Below are positions 16,870-25,805 of a stretch of 64,000 bases of DNA, piece by piece; the stretch's first letter is position 1, and each line of letters opens with the position of its first letter. The notes below the pieces were generated by a model. That model did not search any database. It was not told the DNA's origin and worked only from the letters and a program-made list of their open reading frames with translations. Made by a program: the position numbers and the translations under genes. The stretch is from CBDUXT01 sp965371245 (GTDB taxonomy: Bacteria > Planctomycetota > Phycisphaerae > UBA1845), in assembly GCA_965371245.1 (NCBI GenBank), contig CBDUXT010000006.1:34044-98043 (forward strand), written 5' to 3'.

Positions 16870-18672
16870 ATGAGCACCGAACACCATCACGAACAGCCCG
16901 GCTTCATCCGTCGGTGGGTGTTCTCGACCGACCACAAGGTCATCGGGATTCAATACACCGTCACCGCGCTGTGCTTTCTGTTCTTCGGCTTCTGCCTCAT
17001 GATGATGATGCGGTGGCAGCTAGCGAACCCGCTGGAGGAGATGCCCGTGATCCCGGGCCTCTTGGCCGCGATCCTGGGTCAGGAGTGGGCGGAAATCTAC
17101 ATGCCCGGCGGCGTCATGACGCCGGACTTTTACAACTCGCTTGGGGCGATGCACGGGACGATCATGATCTTCCTCGGCGTCGTGCCCATCGTCGTCGGCG
17201 GATTCGGCAACTTCGTGATGCCGCTTCAGATCGGCGCCCCCGACATGTCCTTCCCCAAGATCAACATGGTGAGCTACTGGGTCTACTTCGTCGGCGGCGT
17301 CATCATGCTGGTCAGCTTCTTCACGCCAGGTGGGGCGGCCAACTCCGGCTGGACCTCCTATCCGCCGCTTGCCGACATCGCCCAGCCTGCGGATCCGACG
17401 CTGCCTTTCTTCTTCACCGGGCAGACCATGTGGCTCGTGGGCATGGTGTGTCTGATTACCTCGTCGCTCCTGGGTTCGATCAACTTCATCGTGACGATCC
17501 TGCAACTCCGTGCCAACGGGTTGACAATGTTCCGCCTGCCGTTTTTCGTGTGGGCCCAGTTCGTCACCGCCTTTCTCTTGCTGCTGGCGTTCCCGCCGCT
17601 CGAGGCCGCCGGCATCTTGCAGCTTATGGACCGCCTGGTCGGCACGAGCTTCTTTTTGCCCGAGGGACTCGTGGTCAGCGGTCAGATCGCGACCGTGCAA
17701 CAGGGCGTCGTGGCCGGCGGCGGCAGTCCGCTTCTCTGGCAACACCTGTTCTGGTTCCTTGCCCACCCGGAGGTCTACGTCCTGATCCTGCCGGGCATGG
17801 GGATCATCGCGGAGATCGTGGCCAACAACACCCGAAAGCCGCTCTGGGGCTATCGGGCGATGGTTTACTCGACCGTCTTTTTGGGTTTCATGTCGTTCGT
17901 GGTTTGGGCCCACCACATGTTCATGACGGGCATGGGCACTACCATCAGCGCGTTTTTCGCCACGACGACCATGATCATCTCGATCCCCTCGGTCGTGATT
18001 CTGACGGCGCTGGTCATCAGCCTGTACAACGGGGCCATCCGCTTCAATGTTCCGATGCTGTTCGCCCTGGCGTGGATGCCGATGTTCGCGATCGGCGGGC
18101 TGACCGGTCTTCCCCTGGGGCTTCCGGTCTCCGACATCGCGCTGCACGACACCTACTACGTGATCGGACACTTTCATTACGTGGTCGCGCCGGGGACGAT
18201 CTTCGCCATCTTCGCGGGCATCTACTTCTGGTTTCCCAAGGTCACCGGACGAACGATGAACGAGACGCTCGGGAAGATTCACTTCTACCTGTCGTTCATC
18301 TTCATCAACGTGCTGTTCATGCCCATGTTCTTTCAAGGACTGGGCGGCATGCTGCGCCGTGGGTATGACCCCACCTCGTATGAATTCAACGCGCCGCTGA
18401 TGAGCCTGGTGACAACGGCATCATGGGGTGCGTGGCTTCTGGGGCTGGCTCAGATTCCCTTCATCATCAACTTCCTTATTAGCATCCTGGCCGGCAAGAA
18501 GGCTGCGGAAAACCCGTGGGAGGCGACCACCCTCGAGTGGTTGGCTCCTTCGCCGCCGCCGCATGGCAACTTCGCGTCCGTGCCGGTCGTGTACCGTGAC
18601 CCCTATGTCTACAGCGTTCCCGGGATGAGCAAGGATTTCTTCCCGCAACACGCAGCTTCAGCGGAGGCCTAA
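16870..18672 (+). CDS. ctaD: Cytochrome c oxidase subunit I
   Basis: The 600-residue catalytic subunit carries haem a, haem a3 and CuB. The CuB ligands include His299 of HPEVY, whose tyrosine is the crosslinked one, and His348-His349. The GHFHYVV motif supplies His434 (haem a3) and His436 (haem a). The glutamate in HPEVY marks an A1-type proton channel. About twelve membrane helices are visible. It lies 12 bases after subunit II and 4 before subunit III, so one transcript is expected. Confidence 0.96.
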   Translation: MSTEHHHEQPGFIRRWVFSTDHKVIGIQYTVTALCFLFFGFCLMMMMRWQLANPLEEMPVIPGLLAAILGQEWAEIYMPGGVMTPDFYNSLGAMHGTIMIFLGVVPIVVGGFGNFVMPLQIGAPDMSFPKINMVSYWVYFVGGVIMLVSFFTPGGAANSGWTSYPPLADIAQPADPTLPFFFTGQTMWLVGMVCLITSSLLGSINFIVTILQLRANGLTMFRLPFFVWAQFVTAFLLLLAFPPLEAAGILQLMDRLVGTSFFLPEGLVVSGQIATVQQGVVAGGGSPLLWQHLFWFLAHPEVYVLILPGMGIIAEIVANNTRKPLWGYRAMVYSTVFLGFMSFVVWAHHMFMTGMGTTISAFFATTTMIISIPSVVILTALVISLYNGAIRFNVPMLFALAWMPMFAIGGLTGLPLGLPVSDIALHDTYYVIGHFHYVVAPGTIFAIFAGIYFWFPKVTGRTMNETLGKIHFYLSFIFINVLFMPMFFQGLGGMLRRGYDPTSYEFNAPLMSLVTTASWGAWLLGLAQIPFIINFLISILAGKKAAENPWEATTLEWLAPSPPPHGNFASVPVVYRDPYVYSVPGMSKDFFPQHAASAEA

Positions 18673-18676
18673 CCAA

Positions 18677-19303
18677 GTGTCAGCAGAGGTTCTTCCCTAC
18701 ACCGTCAAACCCCACCCCGTCACCGGGGTCTACAGCGGCAAGCTGGGCACGTGGCTCTTCCTGGCTTCAGAGGTCATGCTCTTCGGGGCGATGTTTTCCA
18801 CGTACCTGCTTCTCCGCGTCGGAGCGCCGGTCGAAGGGCATGCGGCCTGGCCGGTTGACAACGCGGCCACTCATCTGAGTTGGAAGATCGGCGGCATCAA
18901 CACGCTCGTGCTGATTCTCTCCAGCGTCACGATGGTCATGGCGTGGGTGTCGCTCAAGATGAACGACCTGGGCAAAGGGCGGATGTACCTGGGCATTACA
19001 CTCGGGCTGGCACTGCTGTTCCTCGTGCTCAAGATCTCGTTGGAGTATATCCCCCACTGGCAGGATGGGTACACGACGCGATACAACAATTTTTACGCCC
19101 TCTACTACACGATGACCGGCCTGCACGGGCTGCACATCCTGGCCGGGATTGTCGTCATCGGTTATTTCATCGGCCCCGGGGCCGGGCTATGGAAGACGAA
19201 CCCGGAGTACTACACCAACCGTATCGAGTGTACCGGCTTGTACTGGCACTTTGTCGATCTCGTATGGATTTTTCTTTTCCCGACGCTCTATCTGATGAAC
19301 TAG
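18677..19303 (+). CDS. ctaE: Cytochrome c oxidase subunit III
   Basis: A 208-residue protein starting at GTG, with the short (five-helix) form of subunit III: KLGTWLFLASEVMLFGAMFSTYLLL at the N-terminus, a central FYALYYTMTGLHGLHILAG and the C-terminal GLYWHFVDLVWIFLFPTLYL. It stabilises the catalytic subunit and has no metal. It lies in the middle of the ctaCDEF operon. The preceding GCGGAGG supports the GTG start. Confidence 0.94.
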   Translation: MSAEVLPYTVKPHPVTGVYSGKLGTWLFLASEVMLFGAMFSTYLLLRVGAPVEGHAAWPVDNAATHLSWKIGGINTLVLILSSVTMVMAWVSLKMNDLGKGRMYLGITLGLALLFLVLKISLEYIPHWQDGYTTRYNNFYALYYTMTGLHGLHILAGIVVIGYFIGPGAGLWKTNPEYYTNRIECTGLYWHFVDLVWIFLFPTLYLMN

Positions 19304-19312
19304 GAGTCCGTG

Positions 19313-19639
19313 ATGGGTGATGCGCACGGAGATGTCAGCGGACACGTCAAGACCTACATGCTTGTGTTTGCGGCGCTTTTCGCGGGAACCCTGCTCACCG
19401 TGTTCGCTTCGACGGTGGACATGGGGAAGTCCGTCAACATGCTGGTGGCCGTCGGCATCGCGGTGGTCAAGGCCTCCCTGGTCGCGGCCATCTTCATGCA
19501 CCTGAAGTGGGAAAAATCGATCTCGATCTGGTGGCCGCTGGCGTTGTGCGCGTTCTTCTTCGCCGTCTTGATGTTGGTGCCGCTCCTGGTGTCACTGGAC
19601 ATGACGCCGAACACCGTCATGCGAACGTGGGGCTCCTGA
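19313..19639 (+). CDS. ctaF: Cytochrome c oxidase subunit IV family protein
   Basis: A 108-residue protein with three membrane helices (VFAALFAGTLLTVFAS, VAVGIAVVKASLVAAIFMHL, WWPLALCAFFFAVLMLVPLL). The KASLVAAIFMHLKWE block is typical of prokaryotic subunit IV (COX4_pro). A GTG three bases upstream is possible, but the ATG at 19313 has GGAG at ideal spacing. Confidence 0.88.
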   Translation: MGDAHGDVSGHVKTYMLVFAALFAGTLLTVFASTVDMGKSVNMLVAVGIAVVKASLVAAIFMHLKWEKSISIWWPLALCAFFFAVLMLVPLLVSLDMTPNTVMRTWGS

Positions 19640-19681
19640 CATGGCTCATACCCCGCTTGAAGCATCACAGGATCCCAAGCC

Positions 19682-19888
19682 ATGTCGTTGAAGGCCTTCC
19701 ACATCTTCTTTGTCTTCGTCTCCACGCTGCTGGCTGTGGGGTTCGGCGCGTGGGGAATCCGAGAGTACACCGTCACCGGGCAGGCAGACACGCTGATCGC
19801 CGGGATCGGATCGCTTGTCGGCGCGGTCGTCCTCGTGATATACGGCGTCTGGTTCCTCAAGAAGCTACGAGGGGTGAGCTACCTATGA
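19682..19888 (+). CDS. Small two-helix membrane protein of the oxidase operon
   Basis: A 68-residue protein made of two membrane helices (about 4-25 and 38-60) joined by REYTVTGQADTL. It has no cofactor residue pattern. Its stop overlaps the next start in an ATGA junction, so it belongs to the operon. Its function is not known; accessory or assembly roles for the oxidase are possible. Confidence 0.65.
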   Translation: MSLKAFHIFFVFVSTLLAVGFGAWGIREYTVTGQADTLIAGIGSLVGAVVLVIYGVWFLKKLRGVSYL

Positions 19889-20160
19889 CAGCGCTTGCCC
19901 GGCGATGTTGCGTTCGGCTATCTGTCATCGGCGCTGCGCTTTTGGCGCAGGCGACCCGCGTCGAGGCGTGTGCGGTTTGCTTCGGCGACCCCGACTCGCC
20001 GATGGCCAAGGGCGTTGTGGCCGGTGTGATTGTGCTGGTCGGCGTGGTGAGCGTTGTTCTTCTGGGGTTTGCGGGCACGGGGCTGTTCTGGGCGCATCGA
20101 AGTCGCCGCCTGGCTGCCGGCGATCCCGAAACAACGGCCGAGGACGGTTTCTCCGACTGA
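19885..20160 (+). CDS. Small membrane protein with CAVCFGDPDSPMAKG motif
   Basis: The ATG overlaps the preceding stop (ATGA), giving 91 residues. It has a signal-like N-terminus (to about residue 28), then the Cys-x2-Cys-bearing CAVCFGDPDSPMAKG and one membrane helix, and ends in a short hydrophilic tail. The paired cysteines at the outer face might bind a metal or haem intermediate, but this is a guess. Similar small proteins with this motif accompany oxidase gene clusters in planctomycetes. Confidence 0.65.
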   Translation: MTALARRCCVRLSVIGAALLAQATRVEACAVCFGDPDSPMAKGVVAGVIVLVGVVSVVLLGFAGTGLFWAHRSRRLAAGDPETTAEDGFSD

Positions 20161-20164
20161 CGCC

Positions 20165-21112
20165 ATGCCCGTGTCCTCACTGAGCCCAATAGCCCCAGCG
20201 AACACCTATCGACGGGGTCTTCACCGACTTGCCCTCTTGACCGCCTGTGCCGTCTTTCCGCTCATCTTCGTGGGGCAGGGTGTCACCAGCAAAGAGGCGG
20301 GGATGGCCTTCCCTGATTGGCCGACATCGGACGGCTACTTCGTCAATCCGCCCGGTTGGTTCGGGCAGGAGCATACCCGTTGGGAGCATGGTCACCGGCT
20401 GATCGGCTGGACCGTTGGCATGCTGGCGATCGCCACGGCTGCGGCTGCGTGGTCCAGCGGTGGCGTCGTTCGGACGATCGCGATTCTCACCCTCTTCGCC
20501 ATAGGCATCCAGGGTGTTCTTGGCGGCATCCGCGTGAACGAGATCTCCACGGCGTTTGCCATGATCCACGGCATTTTGGGACAGGTGTGCCTCTCGTTGG
20601 CGGCGACGACCGCCCTGATCACATCGCGCGTGTGGGTCGAGTGCCGCCGGCCCGATCCGATTCGAGCGGCCGCCTTCTTGCGCAAGCTTTGCGCGGCCGG
20701 AACCGTGGCCGTCTTTGTGCAGCTTCTGTTGGGGGCAGGGCAGCGTCATTTCGCCTGCACTTACTCATTGGTCTTTCACGTTCTCTGGGCGATTGTCGTG
20801 GCCTTCGTACTGGGCTGGATCGCACTCTGGTTGATGGGGCACCAAGGCGGAAGGCACCTGCTTTCCCGGCTGGGATGCGTAATCGCGGCGTTGACGGCCG
20901 TGCAGCTTCTTCTCGGCGGGCTGACCTTCGTGGTCACGGCGATGGTCTCGGCGGCGTTCTCTCCGCTTGTCGAGTGGCTCGTCCCGACGATCCATTCGGC
21001 GGTCGGGGCACTGATGCTGGCCTGCATGGTGTTGACGACGGCCTGCGCACACCGGATGGTGAGACCGGAACTTGAGCTGGATGGGATGGAGGCGGCATTG
21101 CCGGCGGTGTGA
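20165..21112 (+). CDS. ctaA: Haem A synthase
   Basis: CtaA oxidises the C8 methyl of haem O to the formyl of haem A for the oxidase. The 315-residue, eight-helix protein has the expected membrane histidines in WEHGHRLIGW, MIHGILGQ, VFHVLWA and TIHSAVGA. AGMAFPDWPTSDG is the conserved first periplasmic loop. Longer in-frame readings run through the previous gene, so the ATG at 20165 is used. It is followed by ctaB with a TGATG overlap. Confidence 0.9.
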   Translation: MPVSSLSPIAPANTYRRGLHRLALLTACAVFPLIFVGQGVTSKEAGMAFPDWPTSDGYFVNPPGWFGQEHTRWEHGHRLIGWTVGMLAIATAAAAWSSGGVVRTIAILTLFAIGIQGVLGGIRVNEISTAFAMIHGILGQVCLSLAATTALITSRVWVECRRPDPIRAAAFLRKLCAAGTVAVFVQLLLGAGQRHFACTYSLVFHVLWAIVVAFVLGWIALWLMGHQGGRHLLSRLGCVIAALTAVQLLLGGLTFVVTAMVSAAFSPLVEWLVPTIHSAVGALMLACMVLTTACAHRMVRPELELDGMEAALPAV

Positions 21113-22026
21113 TGAGCGACACTCTCGAACTACACGAGGCAACCCGGGTTCTGGCGCGTTCGCGCGTCGCCGACTACTGGGAGCTGACCAAGCCGCGGAT
21201 CGCCGGCATGGTGCTGGCGGCCACGGGCATCGGGTTCTACCTCGCCTTGCCCTCGGAGGCATCGATCGCCGTACTGCCGCTCCTATTTCACACGTTGATC
21301 GCAACGGCTCTGGTGGGCGGCGGAGCGAACGCCCTCAATCAATACATCGAGGCGCCCTATGACCGGATGATGGTCCGGACCGCCCGGCGACCACTGGCGG
21401 CGGGTCGTCTGACCGCGGCGGAAGGGTTGTGGTTCGCCATCCTCCTTGGGATCGCGGGTGTCTCTTATCTGGCACTGATGGTGAACCCGCTGGCGGCCGC
21501 GATTGCGGCGGTGTCGTTTTTGACATACGCGCTGGTCTACACGCCGCTCAAACGGACCACGATGATGTGCGTCTTCGTGGGCGCGGTCCCGGGGGCGTTG
21601 CCGCCGGTGATCGGTTGGGCGGCGGTGTCCGGTTCGCTGACGACCGGTACGTGGTTGCTCTTCGCCGTGCTGTATTTCTGGCAACTTCCGCACTTCGCCG
21701 CGATCGCCTGGCTGTACAAAGAGGACTATGCCCGCGCCGGTTATCCGATGCTTCCGGTGATCGACCCTAACGGCACGCGCACGAACATGCACGTGGTCAC
21801 GCACTCGGTCGCCCTGTTGACCGCGAGCCTGCTGCCCGCTTTTTACGGCATGGTCGGTGCGATCTACGCGATTAGTGCCGTCGTCCTCGGGTTGGCCTTT
21901 CTGGGGTTCGGCATCTCGTTTCTGATGTCCAAGACCAAGGCCCGCGCGCGCCGGCACCTGATCGCCTCGTTGGTGTACCTGCCGGCGCTGTTCGCCACCA
22001 TGCTGATCGATAAGGTGGCGGCGTAG
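21112..22026 (+). CDS. ctaB: Protohaem IX farnesyltransferase (haem O synthase)
   Basis: CtaB adds a farnesyl group to haem b to form haem O, the substrate of CtaA. The 304-residue UbiA-superfamily protein has the first polyprenyl-binding motif as GGANALNQYIEAPYDRMM followed by RTARRPL. FVGAVPGALPPVIGWAA and the second motif YKEDYARAGYPML come later. About eight membrane helices. The ATG at 21112 overlaps the ctaA stop (TGATG); a GTG three bases earlier is the alternative. Confidence 0.93.
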   Translation: MSDTLELHEATRVLARSRVADYWELTKPRIAGMVLAATGIGFYLALPSEASIAVLPLLFHTLIATALVGGGANALNQYIEAPYDRMMVRTARRPLAAGRLTAAEGLWFAILLGIAGVSYLALMVNPLAAAIAAVSFLTYALVYTPLKRTTMMCVFVGAVPGALPPVIGWAAVSGSLTTGTWLLFAVLYFWQLPHFAAIAWLYKEDYARAGYPMLPVIDPNGTRTNMHVVTHSVALLTASLLPAFYGMVGAIYAISAVVLGLAFLGFGISFLMSKTKARARRHLIASLVYLPALFATMLIDKVAA

Positions 22027-22057
22027 ACGGCTGTCCTCTCTCCACGCGGAACTCGCC

Positions 22058-23011
22058 GTGAATCCATCCCTAGCCGCTGAAATCGAATCGGTGACTCATC
22101 GGTACGGCTCGCGCGTCGCGCTGAACGACGTGACGTTGTCGGTCTCACAGCCGTCGATCTTCGGGCTCGTCGGACCCAACGGTGGTGGAAAGACCACACT
22201 CTTCCGCATCCTCACAACCCTGCTGACCCCTTCCAGCGGGGTTGCTCGGGTAGCGGGGGCGGATGTCGTGCGCGAACGGGAACAGGTTCGCTCGAGAATC
22301 GGCATCGTCTTCCAGCACCCGAGCCTGGATCGCGAGCTTTCCGTTCGTGAGAACATGCATCACCAGGGTCACCTGTACGGCCTGAAGGGGGCGGAACTGA
22401 AGCGGCGAACCGTGACGCTTCTCGAACGCTTCGGCGTTCTCGACCGCGCCGAAGATCGCGTGAAGACGCTGTCGGGCGGGTTGCAGCGTCGGGTCGAGCT
22501 GGCCAAGGCGCTGCTGCACGATCCGCGGGTCTTGCTTCTCGATGAGCCCAGCACGGGGCTCGACCCCGGCGCGCGGATGGCGCTGATGGACCGGCTGGTG
22601 GAGCTGCGCGACGGCTGTGGGGTCAGCACGCTCATCACCACGCACCTGATGGATGAGGCCGACCGGTGCGACCGCGTCGGGTTTCTCGACCAAGGTCGGC
22701 TTGTGGCGGTGGATACGCCGGCGGCGCTGAAGGCCACCATTGGCGGCGACGTCGTGACCGTGGCGACCGGTCATCCCGCGGCACTGGCCGCCGCCGTGTC
22801 GAAACGCTTCGGCGTCGCCCCCGAAGTGATCGACGGATTGGTTCACATCGAGTGGGACCGGGGGCACGAGTTCGTGCCGGAGCTGATCGAGGCGTTTCCC
22901 GGCGAGGTCGAGAGTGTGACCGTGGGCAAGCCGACATTGGACGATGTGTTCGTCCGCCTGACCGGTCATCGGATAGAGGAAGAGACGCCCGGCGCTTCGA
23001 AATCGAGTTAA
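22058..23011 (+). CDS. ABC exporter, ATP-binding protein
   Basis: A 317-residue ATPase of the ABC-2/DrrA-like type. The Walker A is GPNGGGKTT (about residues 39-47), the signature LSGGLQRR and the Walker B LLLLDEPSTGLDP, followed by the H-loop THLMDEA. A C-terminal extension of about 90 residues ends with GKPTLDDVFVRLTG, typical of this class. The GTG start at 22058 is the first in frame. The permease gene follows after 6 bases. Position between haem O synthase and SCO suggests a link to oxidase maturation, but the substrate is unknown. Confidence 0.88.
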   Translation: MNPSLAAEIESVTHRYGSRVALNDVTLSVSQPSIFGLVGPNGGGKTTLFRILTTLLTPSSGVARVAGADVVREREQVRSRIGIVFQHPSLDRELSVRENMHHQGHLYGLKGAELKRRTVTLLERFGVLDRAEDRVKTLSGGLQRRVELAKALLHDPRVLLLDEPSTGLDPGARMALMDRLVELRDGCGVSTLITTHLMDEADRCDRVGFLDQGRLVAVDTPAALKATIGGDVVTVATGHPAALAAAVSKRFGVAPEVIDGLVHIEWDRGHEFVPELIEAFPGEVESVTVGKPTLDDVFVRLTGHRIEEETPGASKSS

Positions 23012-23017
23012 CGAACC

Positions 23018-23821
23018 ATGGCACACGCACCGTCCGCCAGCGCTACGCTGTTACCCGCCCTCTCTCTTTGGCGGCGAGAGGTCGTGCGCTTTGTCCGACA
23101 GCGCAGCCGCGTGATCGGGGCGCTGGGGACCCCGGTGGTCTTCTGGTTGTTGATCGGCTCAGGGCTGCGCAACTCATTCCGGATGAGCGGGAATGACTCC
23201 GTGAGCTATCTGACCTTCGCGTTCCCCGGGACGATCGTGTTGATCGTGCTCTTCACGGCCATCTTCTCGACCATCTCGATCATTGAGGATCGCCGAGAGG
23301 GGTTCTTGCAAGCGGTCCTGGCGGCCCCCGTTGGTCGCTTGGCCATCGTTCTCGGCAAGGTGCTGGGCAGCACGACCCTCGCGGTTGTTCAGGGGATGCT
23401 GTTTCTTCTTTTGGCTCCTTTCGCGGGCGTACCGACGAGCGTCGGCTCCGTACTCGCGGTGTTCGGCGTGCTTGTGCTGGTAGGGCTGGGGCTCAGCGCG
23501 CTGGGTTTCCTGATCGCCTGGCGGATGGAGTCCACGCAGGGGTTCCACGCCGTGATGAATCTCTTCTTGATGCCGATGTGGTTATTGTCCGGGGCGTTCT
23601 TCCCCGCCGGCGGAGCGTCAAGCTGGTTGGCTTGGGTGATGGCGATCAATCCCCTGACGTACGGCGTGTCCGCGCTACGCCACGCGATGTATCTGGGCAC
23701 CGGTGACGCGCGGGCGGATTTGCCGTCGCTGCCGTGGTCGCTGGCCGTTACCGTTGCGTTCACGCTGGTGATGTTGGCACTGTCCGCCCGAGCGGTCGGA
23801 CGCAATGGAGCGGCGCGATGA
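23018..23821 (+). CDS. ABC-2 type exporter permease
   Basis: A 267-residue protein with six membrane helices in ABC-2 arrangement. It starts with WRREVVRFVRQRSRVIGALG, then has ISIIEDRREGFLQAVLAAPVGR, the coupling-helix region of this family, and NLFLMPMWLLSGAFFP near the end. It pairs with the ATPase just upstream. The stop overlaps the possible ATG of the SCO gene, so the transporter is within the oxidase-assembly transcript. Confidence 0.87.
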   Translation: MAHAPSASATLLPALSLWRREVVRFVRQRSRVIGALGTPVVFWLLIGSGLRNSFRMSGNDSVSYLTFAFPGTIVLIVLFTAIFSTISIIEDRREGFLQAVLAAPVGRLAIVLGKVLGSTTLAVVQGMLFLLLAPFAGVPTSVGSVLAVFGVLVLVGLGLSALGFLIAWRMESTQGFHAVMNLFLMPMWLLSGAFFPAGGASSWLAWVMAINPLTYGVSALRHAMYLGTGDARADLPSLPWSLAVTVAFTLVMLALSARAVGRNGAAR

Positions 23822-24648
23822 AGGGCTTGCGTACGATCGAACGGCGTGGCGTTGAAGAGCGGTTGGGTGGCATGGTCCACGCTCGCGTGGCCATGTGCTG
23901 GGTGCGTCGATCCATGCCCGCGCCTCCTGCTTGGGCATGCCACCCGACTCGGGCTTGGGCATGCCACCCGAAGAAAGGAAGAGCCTTCTTAGAAACGGTA
24001 CTAGCTAGACCGCGTTTCCGCGAAGGCAACATCATCGCCCCGGGCCGGCTCGCCGTTGTACTGGCCGCGCTCCTCGTGCCCATGGGATGCTCGCGCGACA
24101 AAGAAAACGGCGCGGGGGGCACGTTCCTCTTAGCCGACAACGGAATTCCCCTGCCGGAGTTCGCGTTGATCCGTGCCGACGGGAAGACGGTCTCGAAGGC
24201 CGACTTTATCGGTACCGTCTGGGTCGCGGACTTCATCTTCACGACGTGCGCCGGGCCTTGTCCGGAGCTTACCCTGCGAATGCGGAGTCTCCAAAAGGGG
24301 CTGGAACAGTTCGGCAGCGATGCCAAGAGCGTGTCGTTCACGGTCGATCCCGCCCACGACAAGCCCGCCGTGCTACGGGCCTATGCGAAGCGCTTCGACG
24401 CCGACCCGAGCCGTTGGTGGTTTCTCACCAGCAACGACGAGGCCGCCATGCACGAGCTGGTGACCGCCGGGTTTCTCCAAGCGCTCTCGCCGTCGCGCGG
24501 CGGGTCGGCGATCATCCACAGCACGCGATTCGTTCTGGTGGATAAGGCCGGTCGCATCCGCGGCTGGTATGACGGCCTCCAGGCAGCCTCCAAAGCGGCC
24601 ATCCTTCGCGCCGTCGAAACCCTGTTGCGTGAGCCGACGGGCACATGA
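23818..24648 (+). CDS. SCO-family copper chaperone for oxidase CuA
   Basis: SCO proteins deliver copper to subunit II. The thioredoxin-fold domain shows the metal-binding Cys-x3-Cys in FTTCAGPCPELT and the third ligand in IIHSTRFVLVD. The ATG at 23818 overlaps the permease stop and gives 276 residues. However, residues about 16-55 are encoded by a repeat element (two 19-base copies of GCTTGGGCATGCCACCCGA, 24 bases apart). The true membrane anchor, LAVVLAALLVPMGC, comes only after it. The native start may therefore lie further in, at a non-canonical codon, or the protein tolerates an odd N-terminus. Confidence 0.85.
   Translation: MKGLRTIERRGVEERLGGMVHARVAMCWVRRSMPAPPAWACHPTRAWACHPKKGRAFLETVLARPRFREGNIIAPGRLAVVLAALLVPMGCSRDKENGAGGTFLLADNGIPLPEFALIRADGKTVSKADFIGTVWVADFIFTTCAGPCPELTLRMRSLQKGLEQFGSDAKSVSFTVDPAHDKPAVLRAYAKRFDADPSRWWFLTSNDEAAMHELVTAGFLQALSPSRGGSAIIHSTRFVLVDKAGRIRGWYDGLQAASKAAILRAVETLLREPTGT
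23865..23971. repeat. REP-like element inside the SCO gene 5' end
   Basis: GGGTGGCATG at 23865-23874 is inverted against CATGCCACCC at 23936-23945 and again at 23960-23969. The 19-base unit GCTTGGGCATGCCACCCGA is repeated at 23929-23947 and 23953-23971, a 24-base period that stays in frame (AWACHP twice). Confidence 0.6.
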
Positions 24649-25079
24649 TCCAGCTCACCGACCTACCAGGCGTCAACGCCACCCTGAACTCGATCAGCTT
24701 CGTGCTGTTGATGACCGGCTACGCCTTCATTCGGCGACGGCGGATCACCGCCCACAAGCGGTGCATGGTGGCCGCCTTCGTCGTCTCGATCCTGTTCCTG
24801 ATCTCGTATCTGACGTACCGGTTCCTCGGTTCGGACAAGCACTTCGGCGGTACGGGGTGGATTCGACCCGTGTACTTCGTCATTCTGATCACGCACGTGG
24901 CGCTGGCCGCCACGGTTCCGGTGCTGGCAAGCTGGACGCTCTACCTTGGGCTGAAGGGGCGGGTCGAGAAGCACCGGCGAATGGCGCGGATCACCTTTCC
25001 GATCTGGACCTACGTGTCCGTTACCGGCGTGGTCGTGTATCTGCTTCTCTTCAAAATCTACGGAACCGCCGAGGGTTAG
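24645..25079 (+). CDS. DUF420 membrane protein (CtaM-like)
   Basis: A 144-residue protein with four membrane helices. It has the family features: an N-terminal SISFVLLMTGYAFIRRRRITAHKRCMV, a central SYLTYRFLGSDKHFGG, and THVALAAT and KHRRMARITFPIWTYVSVTGVVVYLLL. DUF420/CtaM proteins are needed for maturation of haem A-containing oxidases in Bacillus/Staphylococcus. The start overlaps the SCO stop (ATGA). It is the last gene of the respiratory island. Confidence 0.85.
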   Translation: MIQLTDLPGVNATLNSISFVLLMTGYAFIRRRRITAHKRCMVAAFVVSILFLISYLTYRFLGSDKHFGGTGWIRPVYFVILITHVALAATVPVLASWTLYLGLKGRVEKHRRMARITFPIWTYVSVTGVVVYLLLFKIYGTAEG

Positions 25080-25089
25080 ATGTCCGGTT

Positions 25090-25118
25090 TTGCGGCAAAT
25101 GGTCCCGTGCGATAGAAT
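25090..25118 (+). promoter_or_regulatory. Sigma-70-like promoter of the cupin gene
   Basis: TTGCGG at 25090-25095, 17-base spacer, TAGAAT at 25113-25118 (five of six). It lies about 50 bases before the cupin ATG and marks a new transcription unit after the respiratory island. Confidence 0.5.
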
Positions 25119-25169
25119 GTTGGCTCGTGGTTGGGCCGTTTGCCGGAGCATTCGTAAGGAGCAGTAACG

Positions 25170-25604
25170 ATGGTTGAGGAAACGGTGGACCTGAAGGCGT
25201 GCGTCGAGGGCGGCGACGGCATCTCCGTGATTCGTGGCAGCGAGATATGCCGTGGATGGAACAACATTCGCTACAAGGTGGGGCTGTCGGCCAAGAACGT
25301 GGGCAGCAAGAAGCTGTCGATGAACGTGGCCACCATTCCACCCGGCGGCGTGGCGTTCGCCCACATCCATGTGGATTTCGAGGTGATGCTGTACCTGCTG
25401 AAGGGCGACGTCCGCCACGAGTATGGGCCGGGGTGCAAGACGGTGGTTGAGAACACCGCGGGCGATTTCATCTTCATTGAGCCCGGCATCCCGCATGAGG
25501 TGTTCAACAAGAGCGACACGGAGCCGGTGGTGGCCGTCGTGGCACGCTCCGACGCCAACGAGTGGGAAAACATCATCAACTACGACCGCAAGGCCGGGGG
25601 GTAG
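25170..25604 (+). CDS. Single-domain cupin protein
   Basis: A 144-residue beta-barrel protein. The first cupin motif gives AHIHVDFEVMLYLLKGDV, with two histidines and a glutamate, and the second gives PGIPHEVFN with the further histidine. These are the usual metal ligands. AAGGAG at 25156-25161 supports the start. It is monocistronic with its own promoter. Small cupins range from isomerases to dioxygenases, and nothing here fixes the reaction. Confidence 0.75.
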   Translation: MVEETVDLKACVEGGDGISVIRGSEICRGWNNIRYKVGLSAKNVGSKKLSMNVATIPPGGVAFAHIHVDFEVMLYLLKGDVRHEYGPGCKTVVENTAGDFIFIEPGIPHEVFNKSDTEPVVAVVARSDANEWENIINYDRKAGG

Positions 25605-25731
25605 AACCGGGCCGGCATGGGTCCGTGAGACTTCCCACGGGCTCGGCGCGCCCAGTCAGAGCCGCGGGCGCCAACCCGCGAACCCAGGCGTCAGCTTGCC
25701 ACCAGGCTGGCATTCGCCCATTTCCGGGGTC

Positions 25732-25759
25732 TTGACGCGGGTAGCGGATAGGCTACAGT
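25732..25759 (+). promoter_or_regulatory. Promoter of rplM-rpsI
   Basis: TTGACG at 25732-25737, 16-base spacer, TACAGT at 25754-25759. The downstream leader contains a 6-base stem (GCTCGG / CCGAGC, about 25765-25785) before the rplM ATG at 25806. Confidence 0.45.
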
Positions 25760-25805
25760 AATGGGCTCGGCGCGGATGGCCCGAGCGGTTTCAGGCGATA
25801 ACCTC

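Noticed and set aside
16914..18368. A 484-codon + strand frame inside ctaD
   Set aside because: It is an out-of-frame reading of subunit I, rich in His/Arg/Gly and without domains.
23018..24648. CRISPR-like array from the 24-base tandem repeat in the SCO gene
   Set aside because: Only two units, in frame and without unique spacers; it is a REP-like element.
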